Notes: generated by a model not told the origin, from the letters alone. A DNA stretch of 54,127 nt from Betaproteobacteria bacterium (GCA_025363435.1 JANYDY010000062.1:1-54127), one strand, 5' to 3'; counted from the stretch's first letter, positions 1-12,132 are shown. Numbers and translations are program-made.

Positions 1-704
1 GAACGTTTGACGGTGGTGACGCCAAGCGCACGCAAACGCCCGCTCTTGACGTGCTGGCCGACCGAACTCCAGGTGACGAACGAAAGGTGAATCTGCCCGG
101 CGATCAAATCGGGCAACTGCGCACCGGCACCCTTGTAGGGAATGTGCAGGAGATTGACGCGCGCCATGGTCTTCAGCATTTCTCCCGACAGGTGCGCGCC
201 GCTGCCGTTGCCCGATGACGAAAACGTCAGTTCGCCGGCGCGCGCTTTCGCCAGCGTGATAAGTTCTTTCACCGATTTCGCCGGCAGCGTCGGATGCACC
301 ACCAGCACATAGGGGTTGCGCGCCACCAGCATGATGGGCGCGTAGTCTTTGACCGGATCGTACGGCAGCTTTGGATAGAGCGCCGGATTCACTGCGTACT
401 GCGCGGTCAGGGCGAGTGCAATCGTGTAGCCGTCGGCCGGGCTGCGCGCGACGAATTCCATGCCGAGATTGCCGCCGGCGCCGGCGCGATTGTCGACGAT
501 GATCGATTGCCCCATGCTTTCGCTCATGCGCTGCGCCAGCGCGCGCGCCATCAGGTCGGTGCCGCCGCCCGGCACGTAGGGAACCACAAAGCGCACCGGC
601 TTGACCGGATAGACCGCGCTCGATTGCGCAAGCGCCGCGGCGCAGAACAAAAGCGGCAGCGCCGCGCCGCACACCACCCCTGCCGCACCACGCAACGTCG
701 TCAT
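1..704 (-). CDS. Bug-family (TTT) substrate-binding protein, 3' end cut off
   Basis: Hand translation from the ATG at 702-704 gives an open frame to the window edge, about 234 codons. A signal peptide (about 26 residues, hydrophobic, ending in ALAQ) is followed by the Bug N-terminal strand PVKPVRFVVPYVPGGGTD and by VDNRAGAGGNLG, PADGY and HIPYKGAG. The family binds small carboxylates or related solutes in the periplasm. The C-terminal third lies outside the window. The start has GGAG about 10 bases upstream and sits four bases after the stop of the 709-1443 gene, so the two are probably one operon. The ligand cannot be read from sequence, and no TctA/TctB membrane partner is visible. Confidence 0.9.
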   Translation of the reverse strand, partial: MTTLRGAAGVVCGAALPLLFCAAALAQSSAVYPVKPVRFVVPYVPGGGTDLMARALAQRMSESMGQSIIVDNRAGAGGNLGMEFVARSPADGYTIALALTAQYAVNPALYPKLPYDPVKDYAPIMLVARNPYVLVVHPTLPAKSVKELITLAKARAGELTFSSSGNGSGAHLSGEMLKTMARVNLLHIPYKGAGAQLPDLIAGQIHLSFVTWSSVGQHVKSGRLRALGVTTVKR

Positions 705-708
705 GCGC

Positions 709-1443
709 TTATTTCTCCGGCGGCCAGATGCGGCGCGCGACGTTGGGCGAACCCGGCGCGTGCACCAGTTTGCGCACGACATTGTCGGTCCACGCTTCTT
801 TGACCGGGTCGAAAGCCTCGTGATCAACAAACTTCTGGTTGCGCGCGTCGACCGAGACAAATTCATAAAACACCGCGTGTTTGGCCCAGCCCGACACCGA
901 GACCAGTTTGCGTATGCGCACGCAGCCCGGCAGTTTCTCCATGCACGGCAGCCGCCACGTTGCATACCAATCCATCAATTCGTCTTCGTCTTCAATCGCG
1001 CCGGCGTTGAAGCTGCCCATCTGCATGCCCGGCATGAAGGCCATGTCGTCATTGCTGGTCTTTGCTTCCGGCCCATAAGCCATGCCTTCGAGCGCCATCA
1101 CATTGGAGCGCTCGCCCAGCCGCATCGCCAGCATCTTACGGTCAACGGCTGACAGTCCGGCGTGATAAATCGATGGCGCCGGATTGGCAAATGCATAAGG
1201 ATCTTTGCCGCCGAAGACCAGAATATAACGGTCGCCGACCGGCACCTTGCGATCAGGGGTCCCGCGCAGACGCCCGGCTTCGCCGGAAATCGGCGGATTG
1301 GATTCCGACGCGTAATGCGCTGCGCCGAGCACGCCGGGGCGTTTGAGTACCGCAGGAATATAGGAGCCGTGCAGCCAGGCGAGATATTCATCACGGCTCT
1401 TGTCGGGCAGATTGTACCAACTGATCCAGAAACCTGAATTCAA
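709..1443 (-). CDS. Two-domain dimeric alpha+beta-barrel-like protein of unknown function
   Basis: About 244 residues. I place the start at TTG 1441-1443 because GAGGAG lies five bases upstream; longer reading runs into low-complexity upstream DNA. Two stretches resemble ferredoxin-like alpha+beta-barrel repeats: an N-terminal one (FWISWYNLP, then a helix with WLHGSYIPAVL and PGVLGAAHY) and a C-terminal one (MDWYATWRLPCMEKLPGC, then KHAVFYEFVS). Such folds occur in EthD, antibiotic-monooxygenase and decarboxylase-like families. I recognise the fold type only, not a catalytic motif. The neighbouring Bug gene starts four bases after its stop, so it may process the solute that receptor captures; that is inference from context. 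Confidence 0.6.
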   Translation of the reverse strand: MNSGFWISWYNLPDKSRDEYLAWLHGSYIPAVLKRPGVLGAAHYASESNPPISGEAGRLRGTPDRKVPVGDRYILVFGGKDPYAFANPAPSIYHAGLSAVDRKMLAMRLGERSNVMALEGMAYGPEAKTSNDDMAFMPGMQMGSFNAGAIEDEDELMDWYATWRLPCMEKLPGCVRIRKLVSVSGWAKHAVFYEFVSVDARNQKFVDHEAFDPVKEAWTDNVVRKLVHAPGSPNVARRIWPPEK

Positions 1444-1608
1444 ACTATTCTCCTCACTGATTTTTATGGCGCTGCGCTGCGTTTTGCCGCGTTTTGTCGT
1501 GTTGCCGCGCGCGCGCGGAAAGAATTGATCATAACATTTGCCGCCGCCGCGCCGCATGCGCGCACGGGTGTAAACTTCGCGCTCGATCGACCCGTGCGGA
1601 AAGAAGCC

Positions 1609-2583
1609 ATGAAATACCCGATACGCGATGCAATCACTGCAGCAGCGCTGCTGGCGCTGGCAGGCGCTGCCGCCGCGCAAAACTATCCGGTGAAACCGAT
1701 CCGCCTGATCGTGCCCTCGGCGCCGGGCGGTGGCACTGATATTGCCGCGCGGCTGATTGCGCAGGGCCTTACCGAAAGCCTCGGCCAGGCGGTGGTGGTC
1801 GATAATCGCGGCGGCGCCGGCGGCATTGCCGGTGTGACGGTGGCGGCAAAACACTCCGCACCTGACGGCTACACACTGGTGCTCGGCAGCAACGGGCATC
1901 TGTCATTCGCGTCCGCGATCAACCCTAATCTTCCGTACGATCCGCAGAAGGATCTGGCGCCGGTATCGCTGGTGGCCAATCAACCTTTCGTGCTCGCAAT
2001 CAGCAACGCTGTGCCGGCAAACTCACTACGCGATCTGGTTGCATTGGCGAAGAGCAAACCCGGCACTGTCACCTATGGTTCGGGCGGCACCGGTTCGGCG
2101 TCGCATCTGGGCGTGGCTTTATTTGAAATCAAATCGGGCATCAAGTTGATGCACATTCCGTACAAAGGCACCGGCCCCGGCATGACGGCGCTGATGTCGG
2201 GCGAATTGCAGGTTTTGATGGCCGGCCTGGCGACCGTTTTGCCGCAGGCAAAAAGCGGCAAGATCAAAGTGCTGGCGGTGAGCGGTTCGCAGCGTTCGCG
2301 CATGGCGCCCGAGGTGCCGACGGTGGCCGAAGCCGGTGTGCCCGGTTACGAATTCAACGTCTGGTACGGCATGATGGCGACCGGCGGCACGCCGCGCCCG
2401 ATTGTGCTGAAACTGTCCGGCGAAATCGCGCGCCTGCTGAAAGCGCCGGTGGTGCTCGAACGCTTTGCCATCGCCGGCCTCGAACCCGTCAGCAATACGC
2501 CGGACGAATTTGCCGCGCTGCTCAAGCGCGAAATCCCCGAATGGAACAAAGTGGCGAAAGAAGCGAATATCCGTATTGAATAA
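1609..2583 (+). CDS. Bug-family (TTT) substrate-binding protein
   Basis: 324 residues, full family length. The ATG at 1609 opens a clean signal peptide of about 24 residues ending AAAAQ, followed by NYPVKPIRLIVPSAPGGGTD, VVDNRGGAGG, APDGYTLVLG and HIPYKGTGPG, all Bug hallmarks. It is predicted to be periplasmic and to hand a small organic acid to a TctAB-type permease or a sensor encoded elsewhere. It is divergent from the 709-1443 gene across a 165-base region. The thiolase starts 107 bases downstream with its own good ribosome site, so cotranscription is possible but not required. Confidence 0.92.
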   Translation: MKYPIRDAITAAALLALAGAAAAQNYPVKPIRLIVPSAPGGGTDIAARLIAQGLTESLGQAVVVDNRGGAGGIAGVTVAAKHSAPDGYTLVLGSNGHLSFASAINPNLPYDPQKDLAPVSLVANQPFVLAISNAVPANSLRDLVALAKSKPGTVTYGSGGTGSASHLGVALFEIKSGIKLMHIPYKGTGPGMTALMSGELQVLMAGLATVLPQAKSGKIKVLAVSGSQRSRMAPEVPTVAEAGVPGYEFNVWYGMMATGGTPRPIVLKLSGEIARLLKAPVVLERFAIAGLEPVSNTPDEFAALLKREIPEWNKVAKEANIRIE

Positions 2584-2690
2584 CGCAGCCGGCGTCTGGC
2601 AATGGGCTATGCACCGGCGTAAACTGGCTTTCCCCTGCGATCGGCATTTTCGAATCGCCTCTTGCAATTCCCGCATCAAGGAGACATGTC

Positions 2691-3875
2691 ATGGCGGAAC
2701 GTGAAGTCGTAGTACTCAGCGGCGTGCGCACTGCAATCGGTGATTATGGCGGCGCGCTGAAAGATCTGGCGCCGTCGGAACTGGCGGCACAGGTCATCCG
2801 TGAAGCCGTCAAGCGCGCCGGCATCGACGCCAAACAGGTCGGCGCGATGGCGCTCGGCAACGTGATTCATACCGAAGCCAAAGACATGTACATCTCGCGC
2901 CTCGCCGCCATCAAGGGCGGTCTGCCGCAGGAATCCACCGCACTCACCGTCAACCGCCTGTGCGGCAGCGGTTTGCAGGCTATCGTCAGCGCCGCACAAA
3001 TGATCCGGCTTGGCGACACCGATGTTGCCATCGGTGGCGGCGCCGAATCGATGAGCCGTGCCGGCTACCTCATGCCGACGCTGCGCTGGGGCCAGCGCAT
3101 GGGCGACGGCGGCGTGGTCGACATGATGGTCGGCGCGCTGACCGACCCGTTCGAGACGGTGCACATGGGCATCACCGCCGAAAACATCGCCGCGCAATGG
3201 AAAATTTCGCGCGAAGAGCAGGACGCATTCGCGGTGGAAAGCCATCGCCGCGCCGTCAGCGCGATCGAAAAAGGTTATTTCAAGGATCAGATCCTGCCGA
3301 TCGAATTGAAAACGCGCAAAGGCGTTACGCTGTTCGACAAGGACGAACATCCGCGCGCCGACGCCACGCTTGAAGGCATGGCTAAACTGCGTGCCGCTTT
3401 CAAGAAAGACGGTTCGGTCACCGCCGGCAATGCGTCGGGAATCAATGACGGTGCGGCTGCCGTGGTGCTGATGGAAAAATCCGCCGCCGAGAAACAGGGC
3501 TTGAAGCCGATGGCGCGCATGGTGTCGTACGGGTTGGCCGGTGTTGATCCGAAAATCATGGGCATAGGCCCGGTACCGGCGTGCACCATCGCGCTCGAAC
3601 GCGCCGGCCTCAAGATCGGCGACATCGACGTCGTCGAGGCCAACGAAGCGTTTGCGGTGCAGGCGATGGCAGTCGCCTGCGATCTCAAGTTCGATTCAAA
3701 GAAAACCAACCCGAACGGCGGCGCCGTCGGCCTCGGTCATCCGATCGGCGCCACCGGTGCGCTGCTGACGGTCAAAGCAATTTATGAATTGCATCGCAGC
3801 GGCGGCAAGTACGCGCTGGTCACCATGTGCATCGGCGGCGGTCAGGGCATCGCGGCAGTGTTTGAGCGAATGTAA
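2691..3875 (+). CDS. bktB: Acetyl-CoA C-acyltransferase (BktB-like thiolase)
   Basis: 394 residues, the usual length for biosynthetic thiolases. The nucleophile is Cys91 in NRLCGSGLQAI; His350 lies in GLGHPIGATGA and Cys380 in MCIGGGQG. The enzyme condenses acyl-CoA with acetyl-CoA, or cleaves 3-ketoacyl-CoA, in the cytoplasm. The overall wording (VVVLSGVRTAIG-type start, AIGGGAESMSRA, GIGPVPA) is closer to Ralstonia BktB, which also accepts longer chains for PHA synthesis, than to PhaA. AGGAG lies upstream of the ATG. No phaB or phaC is adjacent, so a role in beta-oxidation cannot be excluded. A PhaM-like gene at 25936 fits a PHA-making organism. Confidence 0.93.
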   Translation: MAEREVVVLSGVRTAIGDYGGALKDLAPSELAAQVIREAVKRAGIDAKQVGAMALGNVIHTEAKDMYISRLAAIKGGLPQESTALTVNRLCGSGLQAIVSAAQMIRLGDTDVAIGGGAESMSRAGYLMPTLRWGQRMGDGGVVDMMVGALTDPFETVHMGITAENIAAQWKISREEQDAFAVESHRRAVSAIEKGYFKDQILPIELKTRKGVTLFDKDEHPRADATLEGMAKLRAAFKKDGSVTAGNASGINDGAAAVVLMEKSAAEKQGLKPMARMVSYGLAGVDPKIMGIGPVPACTIALERAGLKIGDIDVVEANEAFAVQAMAVACDLKFDSKKTNPNGGAVGLGHPIGATGALLTVKAIYELHRSGGKYALVTMCIGGGQGIAAVFERM

Positions 3876-3901
3876 TAGTTGCAGGATTGAGTAGTAATTT
3901 G

Positions 3902-3930
3902 CGGGGCGCCTTGTGCGCCCCGTGTTTTTT
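3902..3930 (+). terminator. Rho-independent terminator after the thiolase gene
   Basis: A GC-only stem (3903-3909 pairing perfectly with 3915-3921, extended by 3902/3922) with a five-base loop is followed by six T at 3925-3930. It lies 26 bases past the thiolase stop. An outer 11-base perfect inverted repeat (3881-3891 with 3938-3948) brackets it. Confidence 0.9.
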
Positions 3931-3931
3931 C

Positions 3932-4672
3932 TCAATCCTCAATCCTGCCGTTCAATCCTGTTTTTCGCAACACCGCCAGCCGCGCCAGCGAGAAATGCGT
4001 AAAGACCAGCCCGCCCGCCACCGGCGCGAACAGGTTTGCGAACGGCACGGTGTAGAGCAAGGCAACCAGCAGGCCGAGCAGAAAAAACCTGCCGCGACAA
4101 GACCTGACGATGGCGCGATATTCCGCCGCGTCGGCGTGTTCTGCCAGCGCATCGTAACGGAACAAACGCTGTATCAGCCATGCCGTCAGCAGCAGCGCCA
4201 GCGGCGGCCCCAGCACACCAGTGAGCCACAGCGGCAGTGTGACGATCCACAACACGGCGAACACGACAACCGCAATCAGGCCATAAATAAAACTGCCGGC
4301 AAAACTGCCACCGCGGCGGCGTTCGAGCGCGGGGTAGCCGCGCGATGCGACGAAACCGACAATCAGCGGCATCGCCAGTGCGGCGGCCAGCATACCCGCG
4401 GTTGCCAGCACCAGCGGTATCAGCAAGAGTGAAAGCAGGATCCAGGCGGCAACCCGCGCCAGTTCCAGCACGCCGCCTGCCGGCAACCAGTCAACGAGTA
4501 TCGAACCGGTTATCCAGCCATCGACCAGACGCGCCCACTCGGCCCAATAAAACCACGCCAGCGCCAGCCATAAAACGAGTGCGGCGAACATCGGCCATAG
4601 CGCGAGCGCGAGCATGCGCGGCGACCAGATGTCGCGTAGCGCGCGGCCAAACGCTTTCAGCAGATCGGTCAT
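3932..4672 (-). CDS. EI24 / CysZ-like integral membrane protein
   Basis: 246 residues from the ATG at 4670-4672 (MTDLLKAFGRAL), the usual start of this family; an ATG six codons upstream (4690) is an alternative. Four or more long hydrophobic segments are visible: near residues 20-42, 70-105, 130-165 and 195-225. The N-terminal amphipathic helix and the FTHFSLARL-type C-terminus match the EI24 domain family. E. coli CysZ in this superfamily conducts sulfate into the cytoplasm, but many betaproteobacterial members have no tested role. It converges on the thiolase gene, and its stop lies next to the thiolase terminator. Confidence 0.75.
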   Translation of the reverse strand: MTDLLKAFGRALRDIWSPRMLALALWPMFAALVLWLALAWFYWAEWARLVDGWITGSILVDWLPAGGVLELARVAAWILLSLLLIPLVLATAGMLAAALAMPLIVGFVASRGYPALERRRGGSFAGSFIYGLIAVVVFAVLWIVTLPLWLTGVLGPPLALLLTAWLIQRLFRYDALAEHADAAEYRAIVRSCRGRFFLLGLLVALLYTVPFANLFAPVAGGLVFTHFSLARLAVLRKTGLNGRIED

Positions 4673-4720
4673 GATTCGGGAAGAGAGCATTTCTGTTGCA
4701 GTACGGCCATTCTAATCGGG

Positions 4721-4750
4721 TTGGGCAGCGCCGGATAAAGTCGCTACAAT
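4721..4750 (+). promoter_or_regulatory. Putative sigma70 promoter of pgi
   Basis: TTGGGC at 4721-4726 and TACAAT at 4745-4750 are separated by 18 bases. Transcription would start near 4757, about 20 bases before the pgi ATG. Confidence 0.5.
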
Positions 4751-4776
4751 CGCCGCGATAATTGAGAGCAATCCAA

Positions 4777-6381
4777 ATGTCCACGCTCACCGATTCCGCC
4801 GCCTGGCTGGCGCTCAAGTCGCACCAGCAGACGATGGCGCACGCCGGCATTACGCAGTTGTTCGAAGCGGACCCGCAACGCTTTGCGAATTTTTCACTGC
4901 GTGTAGACGGCATGCTGCTCGATTACTCGAAAAATCTGGTTAATCACGACAGCATGCAGCTGCTGGCGCAGCTGGCGCGCGAACGCGGCCTCGGCGAACG
5001 CATGCGCGAGCTCTTCCGCGGCGGCAAGGTCAATGCCACGGAAAACCGCGCCGCGCTGCACACCGCCCTGCGCGGCGAACAGCCGGTGCTGGTCGATGGT
5101 GTCGACGTCATGCCGCAGGTACGTGCCACGCTGGAACGCATGCAGATCTTCAGCGATGGCGTGCGCGCCGGCAGCATCAGCGGCCACGGCGGCCGCCGTT
5201 ACAGCGACGTCATTCACATCGGCATCGGCGGCTCGAACCTGGGGCCGCTGCTGGCGACACAGGCGCTCGCCCCCTACGCTGCGGGCGGCCCACGCGTGCA
5301 TTTCGTCTCCAACATCGACATGGCGGCAGTGCAACGCACCCTGGCGCCGCTCGATGCCGCCGGCACACTGGTGATCGTCGTCTCGAAAACATTTTCGACC
5401 ATCGAAACGCTGGCCAATGCGCGCACTGTGCGCGACTGGCTGACGCGTGCGGTAGGCGACACGGCCGGCCGGCAGTTCGTCGCCATCACCGCCAATACGC
5501 AGCGCGCAGTCGAATTCGGCATCAGCGAGGAAAACATTTTTCCGTTCTGGGACTGGGTCGGCGGTCGCTATTCGCTGTGGTCGGCAGTCGGGCTGCCGGT
5601 GGCGCTGGCCTGCGGCATGCCGGCGTTTCGCGATCTGCTGCGCGGCGCGCACGAGATGGACGAGCACTTTCGTAATTCTGCATCCGAAAAAAGCATGCCG
5701 GTGCTGCTCGCCATGCTGGGCATCTGGTACAACAATTTTTTCGGCGCCGCGACACAAGCGATACTGCCCTACGACGAATCGCTCGCACTGCTGCCGGCCT
5801 ACCTGCAGCAACTCGACATGGAGTCGAGCGGCAAACGCGTCGGCACCGACGGTGCCGACATCGATTGCGACAGCGGCATGATCATCTGGGGCGCGGCCGG
5901 CACCGATGCGCAGCACTCGTTTTTTCAATTGCTGCATCAGGGCACGCGGCTGGTGCCGGCCGACTTCATTGCGGTGTGCCAGCCGCATCATACCGGCGAA
6001 GAACATCACGCCATCCTGATGGCGAATTTTTTCGCGCAAACCGCCGCGCTGATGAACGGTGCTGCAATCGCCGCCACCGCGCAAGAGTGTTTCCCCGGCA
6101 ACCGGCCGAGCAATTCCCTGCTGATTGACCGCCTGACGCCGCGCTCGCTCGGTTTGCTGCTGGCACTCTACGAACACAAGGTATTTGTGCAGAATGTGAT
6201 CTGGGGCATCAACCCCTTCGACCAGCCGGGCGTTGAACTCGGCAAGAAACTCGCCACCCGCATCCTGCCAGACCTCGACAACAACGCGCCGGCCAATGGT
6301 TATGATGATTCAACCAACGGCCTGATCGATTTTTACAAAGCCAACCGCGACACCCGGTATCGCGAAAGGGGACCACAGTGA
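4777..6381 (+). CDS. pgi: Glucose-6-phosphate isomerase
   Basis: 534 residues, in line with the roughly 550 of proteobacterial Pgi. It interconverts glucose-6-phosphate and fructose-6-phosphate in glycolysis and gluconeogenesis. The sugar-phosphate loops are clear: IGIGGSNLGP, the VSKTFSTIET phosphate site, WDWVGGRYSLWS, the MESSGKRVGTDG signature with its catalytic Glu, HQGTRLVPADF, and a C-terminal FDQPGVELGK. I chose the ATG at 4777, where the homologous N-terminus begins; a TTG five codons upstream is also in frame. Its stop overlaps the GTG of the next small gene by four bases. Confidence 0.97.
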   Translation: MSTLTDSAAWLALKSHQQTMAHAGITQLFEADPQRFANFSLRVDGMLLDYSKNLVNHDSMQLLAQLARERGLGERMRELFRGGKVNATENRAALHTALRGEQPVLVDGVDVMPQVRATLERMQIFSDGVRAGSISGHGGRRYSDVIHIGIGGSNLGPLLATQALAPYAAGGPRVHFVSNIDMAAVQRTLAPLDAAGTLVIVVSKTFSTIETLANARTVRDWLTRAVGDTAGRQFVAITANTQRAVEFGISEENIFPFWDWVGGRYSLWSAVGLPVALACGMPAFRDLLRGAHEMDEHFRNSASEKSMPVLLAMLGIWYNNFFGAATQAILPYDESLALLPAYLQQLDMESSGKRVGTDGADIDCDSGMIIWGAAGTDAQHSFFQLLHQGTRLVPADFIAVCQPHHTGEEHHAILMANFFAQTAALMNGAAIAATAQECFPGNRPSNSLLIDRLTPRSLGLLLALYEHKVFVQNVIWGINPFDQPGVELGKKLATRILPDLDNNAPANGYDDSTNGLIDFYKANRDTRYRERGPQ

Positions 6382-6584
6382 ACGACGAAGCATTCAACAT
6401 GAGCATCCGCAGGTTTCTCAAAGTGGTCGGCATCCGTTCGCAGGCGGAAATCGAGCGCGCGGTGGGCAAAGCGCTTGCCGAGAGCAAAATTAAAGGCGAT
6501 GCGGTGCTGCCCGTCAGCATGCGCCTGACCATCAACGGCGTCGACCTCGACATCACGCTGGACGGCGAAATCCGCCTCGGCTAG
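6378..6584 (+). CDS. Small conserved protein, DUF6494-like
   Basis: 68 residues, GTG start overlapping the pgi stop as GTGA, which implies translational coupling. The sequence has a helical N-terminal half (FNMSIRRFLKVVGIRSQAEI, AVGKALAES) and a short beta-rich end (RLTINGVDLDITLDGEIRLG). I recognise it as resembling the small DUF6494 proteins, which have no established function. Linkage to pgi may be transcriptional convenience. A strong terminator follows at 6720. Confidence 0.7.
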   Translation: MNDEAFNMSIRRFLKVVGIRSQAEIERAVGKALAESKIKGDAVLPVSMRLTINGVDLDITLDGEIRLG

Positions 6585-6596
6585 AACCGCCGCCGC

Positions 6597-6628
6597 GCCG
6601 GCGTTTGTGCCGGCGTTTGTGCCGGCGC
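6597..6628. repeat. 12-base tandem repeat, about 2.7 copies
   Basis: The unit GCCGGCGTTTGT occurs twice in a row followed by a partial third copy (GCCGGCGCC). It lies between the DUF6494-like gene and its terminator. The first G may belong to the flanking CG run. No coding role is seen. Confidence 0.7.
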
Positions 6629-6719
6629 CATTGCATTCACGCAAATTCCGCTCAAGCCCGGCCGTCCGGCCGCCGTTACTGGTTTACCGCGCAGTGTAGC
6701 GGCCGGTCTTTACCTGTCC

Positions 6720-6744
6720 GGCCGCAAGGGGTGCGGCCTTTTTT
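6720..6744 (+). terminator. Rho-independent terminator after pgi-DUF6494
   Basis: A seven-base perfect stem (6720-6726 with 6732-6738), a five-base loop and six T (6739-6744). It ends 13 bases before the histidine kinase ATG, so the kinase needs either read-through or a promoter inside or upstream of this hairpin. Confidence 0.85.
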
Positions 6745-6757
6745 GCGGACGGCGACG

Positions 6758-9921
<3,164 letters not shown>

Positions 9922-9925
<4 letters not shown>

Positions 9926-10905
9926 AAATTGCCATCGTCGACGATACACTTGCCAACCTGCTGCTGGTGCGAAAACACGTTGAATTGCTCGGCCACACGG
10001 CGGTCATCGCCCACGACGGCGCTGAGGCGCTGGCCGTATTCGAACGCGAAAAACCGGATCTGGTCCTGATGGATGTGGTGATGCCGGAAATGGACGGTTA
10101 TGAAGCAGCGCGGCGCATTCGCGCGCTCGAAAGCGGTGCGCACTGGACGCCGATCATTTTTCTCAGCGGCATGGGCGCGGAAGACGATCTCAAATGCGGC
10201 ATCGAGGCCGGCGGCGACGACTACCTGATCAAGCCGGTCAGCCCCGTCGTGCTGGCGGCAAAAATCAAGGCAATGCAGCGTCTGCACGACATGCGCAACA
10301 CGCTGGTGGAAACCACGCGCAAACTCGACAGCGCCAATCAGGAACTGCAGCGCCTGTCGGCACTCGACGGCCTGACCGGCATACCCAACCGCCGCTGTTT
10401 CGATGACACGGTGCAGATCGAATGGCGGCGCAATGCGCGCGCCGCCAGCGCGATATCGCTGGCGATGATAGACGTCGATTATTTCAAGCAGTACAACGAC
10501 CACTACGGCCATCTTGCCGGCGACGACTGCCTGCGCCGCATCGCCGCCGCGTTGCAGGGCACGCTCAGACGGCCGGGCGACATGCTGGCGCGCTATGGCG
10601 GCGAGGAGTTCGTCGCCATACTGCCGGCAACCCCCCTGTCCGGCGGACTCGCTATCGCACAACAATTGCGCGACACAGTCAAAAATCTGCAACTGCCGCA
10701 CGGGTTTTCAGAGAGCGAAAAAATCGTCACAGTCAGCATCGGCGTTGCCGCCTCCGTACCCGATTTTGCCGGCACCCCGGCAATGCTGATCGAGGCCGCC
10801 GACGAAATGCTCTACAAGGCAAAACATATGGGCCGCAATCAGGTGCTGGGTACGCGCTGCGGCGTCAGCCCCCTCATCACGGCGCTGCCGCGCGAAGCGG
10901 CCTAG
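9922..10905 (+). CDS. Response regulator diguanylate cyclase (REC-GGDEF)
   Basis: 327 residues. The receiver (about 1-120) carries the acidic pair in IVDDT, the phospho-acceptor Asp in LMDVVMPEMDG and Lys in LIKPVS. A linker helix (about 125-150) leads to a GGDEF domain with the active variant GGEEF. An RPGD sequence exactly five residues before it matches the RxxD inhibitory site for c-di-GMP. The enzyme should make c-di-GMP from two GTP when phosphorylated. Its ATG overlaps the kinase stop by four bases, so it is the likely cognate output. It converges on the aspartic protease gene 34 bases downstream. Confidence 0.95.
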
Positions 10906-10939
10906 AAACGTCGCGCCGTTGTGCTGTAGTACGGCCGCC

Positions 10940-11464
10940 TCAGCGCGCCGCCGCCGGCCGCAGTATCAGGCGGTCATCGCGCTGGGTGAATTCAACACGC
11001 TTCAGAAAACTCATGCCAAGCAGCACGGTATCCGGCTCCATTTCACCGGCGACGATGGCGGCGACCTCACGCATTTCGATCGGCCCGATGCGCACGCTGT
11101 CGAGGCGCGTTTCGAAGCCGGCCGCCGCGCCGTTAGCCGTTTGCACCGTCACCGCAGCGCCGCGTTTGACACCGAGTTCGCGCGCCAGCGCGGCCGGCAG
11201 CGCCACCGCGGTCGCCCCGGTATCGAGCAGAAAAGTCACGCGGCGGCCGTTGATTTCGCCGTCGGCAACATAATGCCCGGCGCGGTTGCGGATCAGCGTC
11301 AATTCACCCTGCTGAGCGCTCAATACCCTGGCGCTATTCGGATTGTTCTGGCGCGCCGCCCAGTCACCGAAGTACCAGTAGAAGCCGCCGATGATGAACA
11401 GCCACGACAACACCAGCATCCAGGTGCCGCCGCGGCGGTGTGGATTTGGCGTGTCGTCACTCAT
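10940..11464 (-). CDS. Membrane-anchored retropepsin-like aspartic protease (TIGR02281 type)
   Basis: 174 residues. One transmembrane helix near 16-32 (MLVLSWLFIIGGFYWYF) would place the rest in the periplasm. The catalytic motif is LLDTGATAVALPA, and VLLGMSFLKRVEF fits the second half of a clan AA fold. Such small single-domain proteins would need to dimerise for activity. The substrate is unknown. It lies 51 bases downstream of orn on the same strand and may share its transcript. Confidence 0.85.
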   Translation of the reverse strand: MSDDTPNPHRRGGTWMLVLSWLFIIGGFYWYFGDWAARQNNPNSARVLSAQQGELTLIRNRAGHYVADGEINGRRVTFLLDTGATAVALPAALARELGVKRGAAVTVQTANGAAAGFETRLDSVRIGPIEMREVAAIVAGEMEPDTVLLGMSFLKRVEFTQRDDRLILRPAAAR

Positions 11465-11515
11465 GGCCGGCCGCCGGCGCGCACATGCCGCCCGAGTGCA
11501 GTGACCGCGACAGCG

Positions 11516-12061
11516 TCAGACCTTGAGAAAATGCTCGCGGTAATATTTGAGCTCGTCGATAGATTCGTAAATGTCGGCGAGCGCTTCGTGTTTGCCGTGT
11601 TTGACGAAACCGGCAGCGAGATCGGGACGCCAGCGCTTCATCAATTCCTTCAGCGTGCTGACGTCGAGATTGCGGTAATGAAAAAAAGTTTCCAGCGCGG
11701 GCAGATGGCGCGCCATGAAGCGGCGATCCTGATGCACGGTGTTACCGCACATCGGCGATATGCCGGTGGGCACATAGGCGCCGAGAAATTCAACCAGTTG
11801 CTTTTCGACCGCGGCCTCGTTCAATGTCGCCGCCTTGACGCGCTCGATCAGGCCGGATTTTGCGTGCGTGCTCTTGTTCCATGAATCCATCGCGTCGAGC
11901 ACCGCATCGGGCTGGTGCACCACCAGCACCGGCGCTTCGGCTACGGTATTGAGTTGCGAATCGGTGATCACGATCGCCACTTCAAGCACGCGATCCGTAT
12001 CCGGATTGAGGCCGCTCATTTCCATGTCGACCCACAGCAGATTGTCTGGATTCGCAGCCAT
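11516..12061 (-). CDS. orn: Oligoribonuclease
   Basis: 181 residues, equal to E. coli Orn. This DEDDh 3'-5' exonuclease degrades two-to-five-base RNAs and also pGpG from c-di-GMP breakdown. Visible motifs are WVDMEMSGL (catalytic Asp/Glu), [10 protein letters not shown], and [10 protein letters not shown] with the final His/Asp, plus the typical end YYREHF. I use the ATG at 12059-12061, where homologues begin; an upstream ATG (12100) would add 13 unsupported residues. It is divergent from the M48 protease gene by 80 bases. A c-di-GMP synthase lies just beyond the protease gene; the proximity may be coincidence. Confidence 0.97.
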   Translation of the reverse strand: MAANPDNLLWVDMEMSGLNPDTDRVLEVAIVITDSQLNTVAEAPVLVVHQPDAVLDAMDSWNKSTHAKSGLIERVKAATLNEAAVEKQLVEFLGAYVPTGISPMCGNTVHQDRRFMARHLPALETFFHYRNLDVSTLKELMKRWRPDLAAGFVKHGKHEALADIYESIDELKYYREHFLKV

Positions 12062-12103
12062 TATGTCGTCATCGCACCGGTTAGCCGTAAAGAGTGGCAT
12101 ATT

Positions 12104-12132
12104 TTGTCATATCTGCACGGAGATAGGATAAT
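12104..12132 (+). promoter_or_regulatory. Putative sigma70 promoter of the M48 protease operon
   Basis: TTGTCA (12104-12109) and GATAAT (12127-12132) with an ideal 17-base spacer. The expected start, near 12139, is only about three bases before the ATG at 12142, and no Shine-Dalgarno is visible, so the mRNA may be leaderless. Confidence 0.6.

Noticed and set aside
1444-1899. Upstream extension of the 709-1443 frame to about 396 residues
   Set aside because: The added part is low-complexity, overlaps the divergent Bug gene, and GAGGAG points to the TTG at 1443.
4894-6177. Long minus-strand frame within pgi
   Set aside because: It is the antisense shadow of pgi in GC-rich DNA; the sequence is Arg/His/Gln-rich with no domain.
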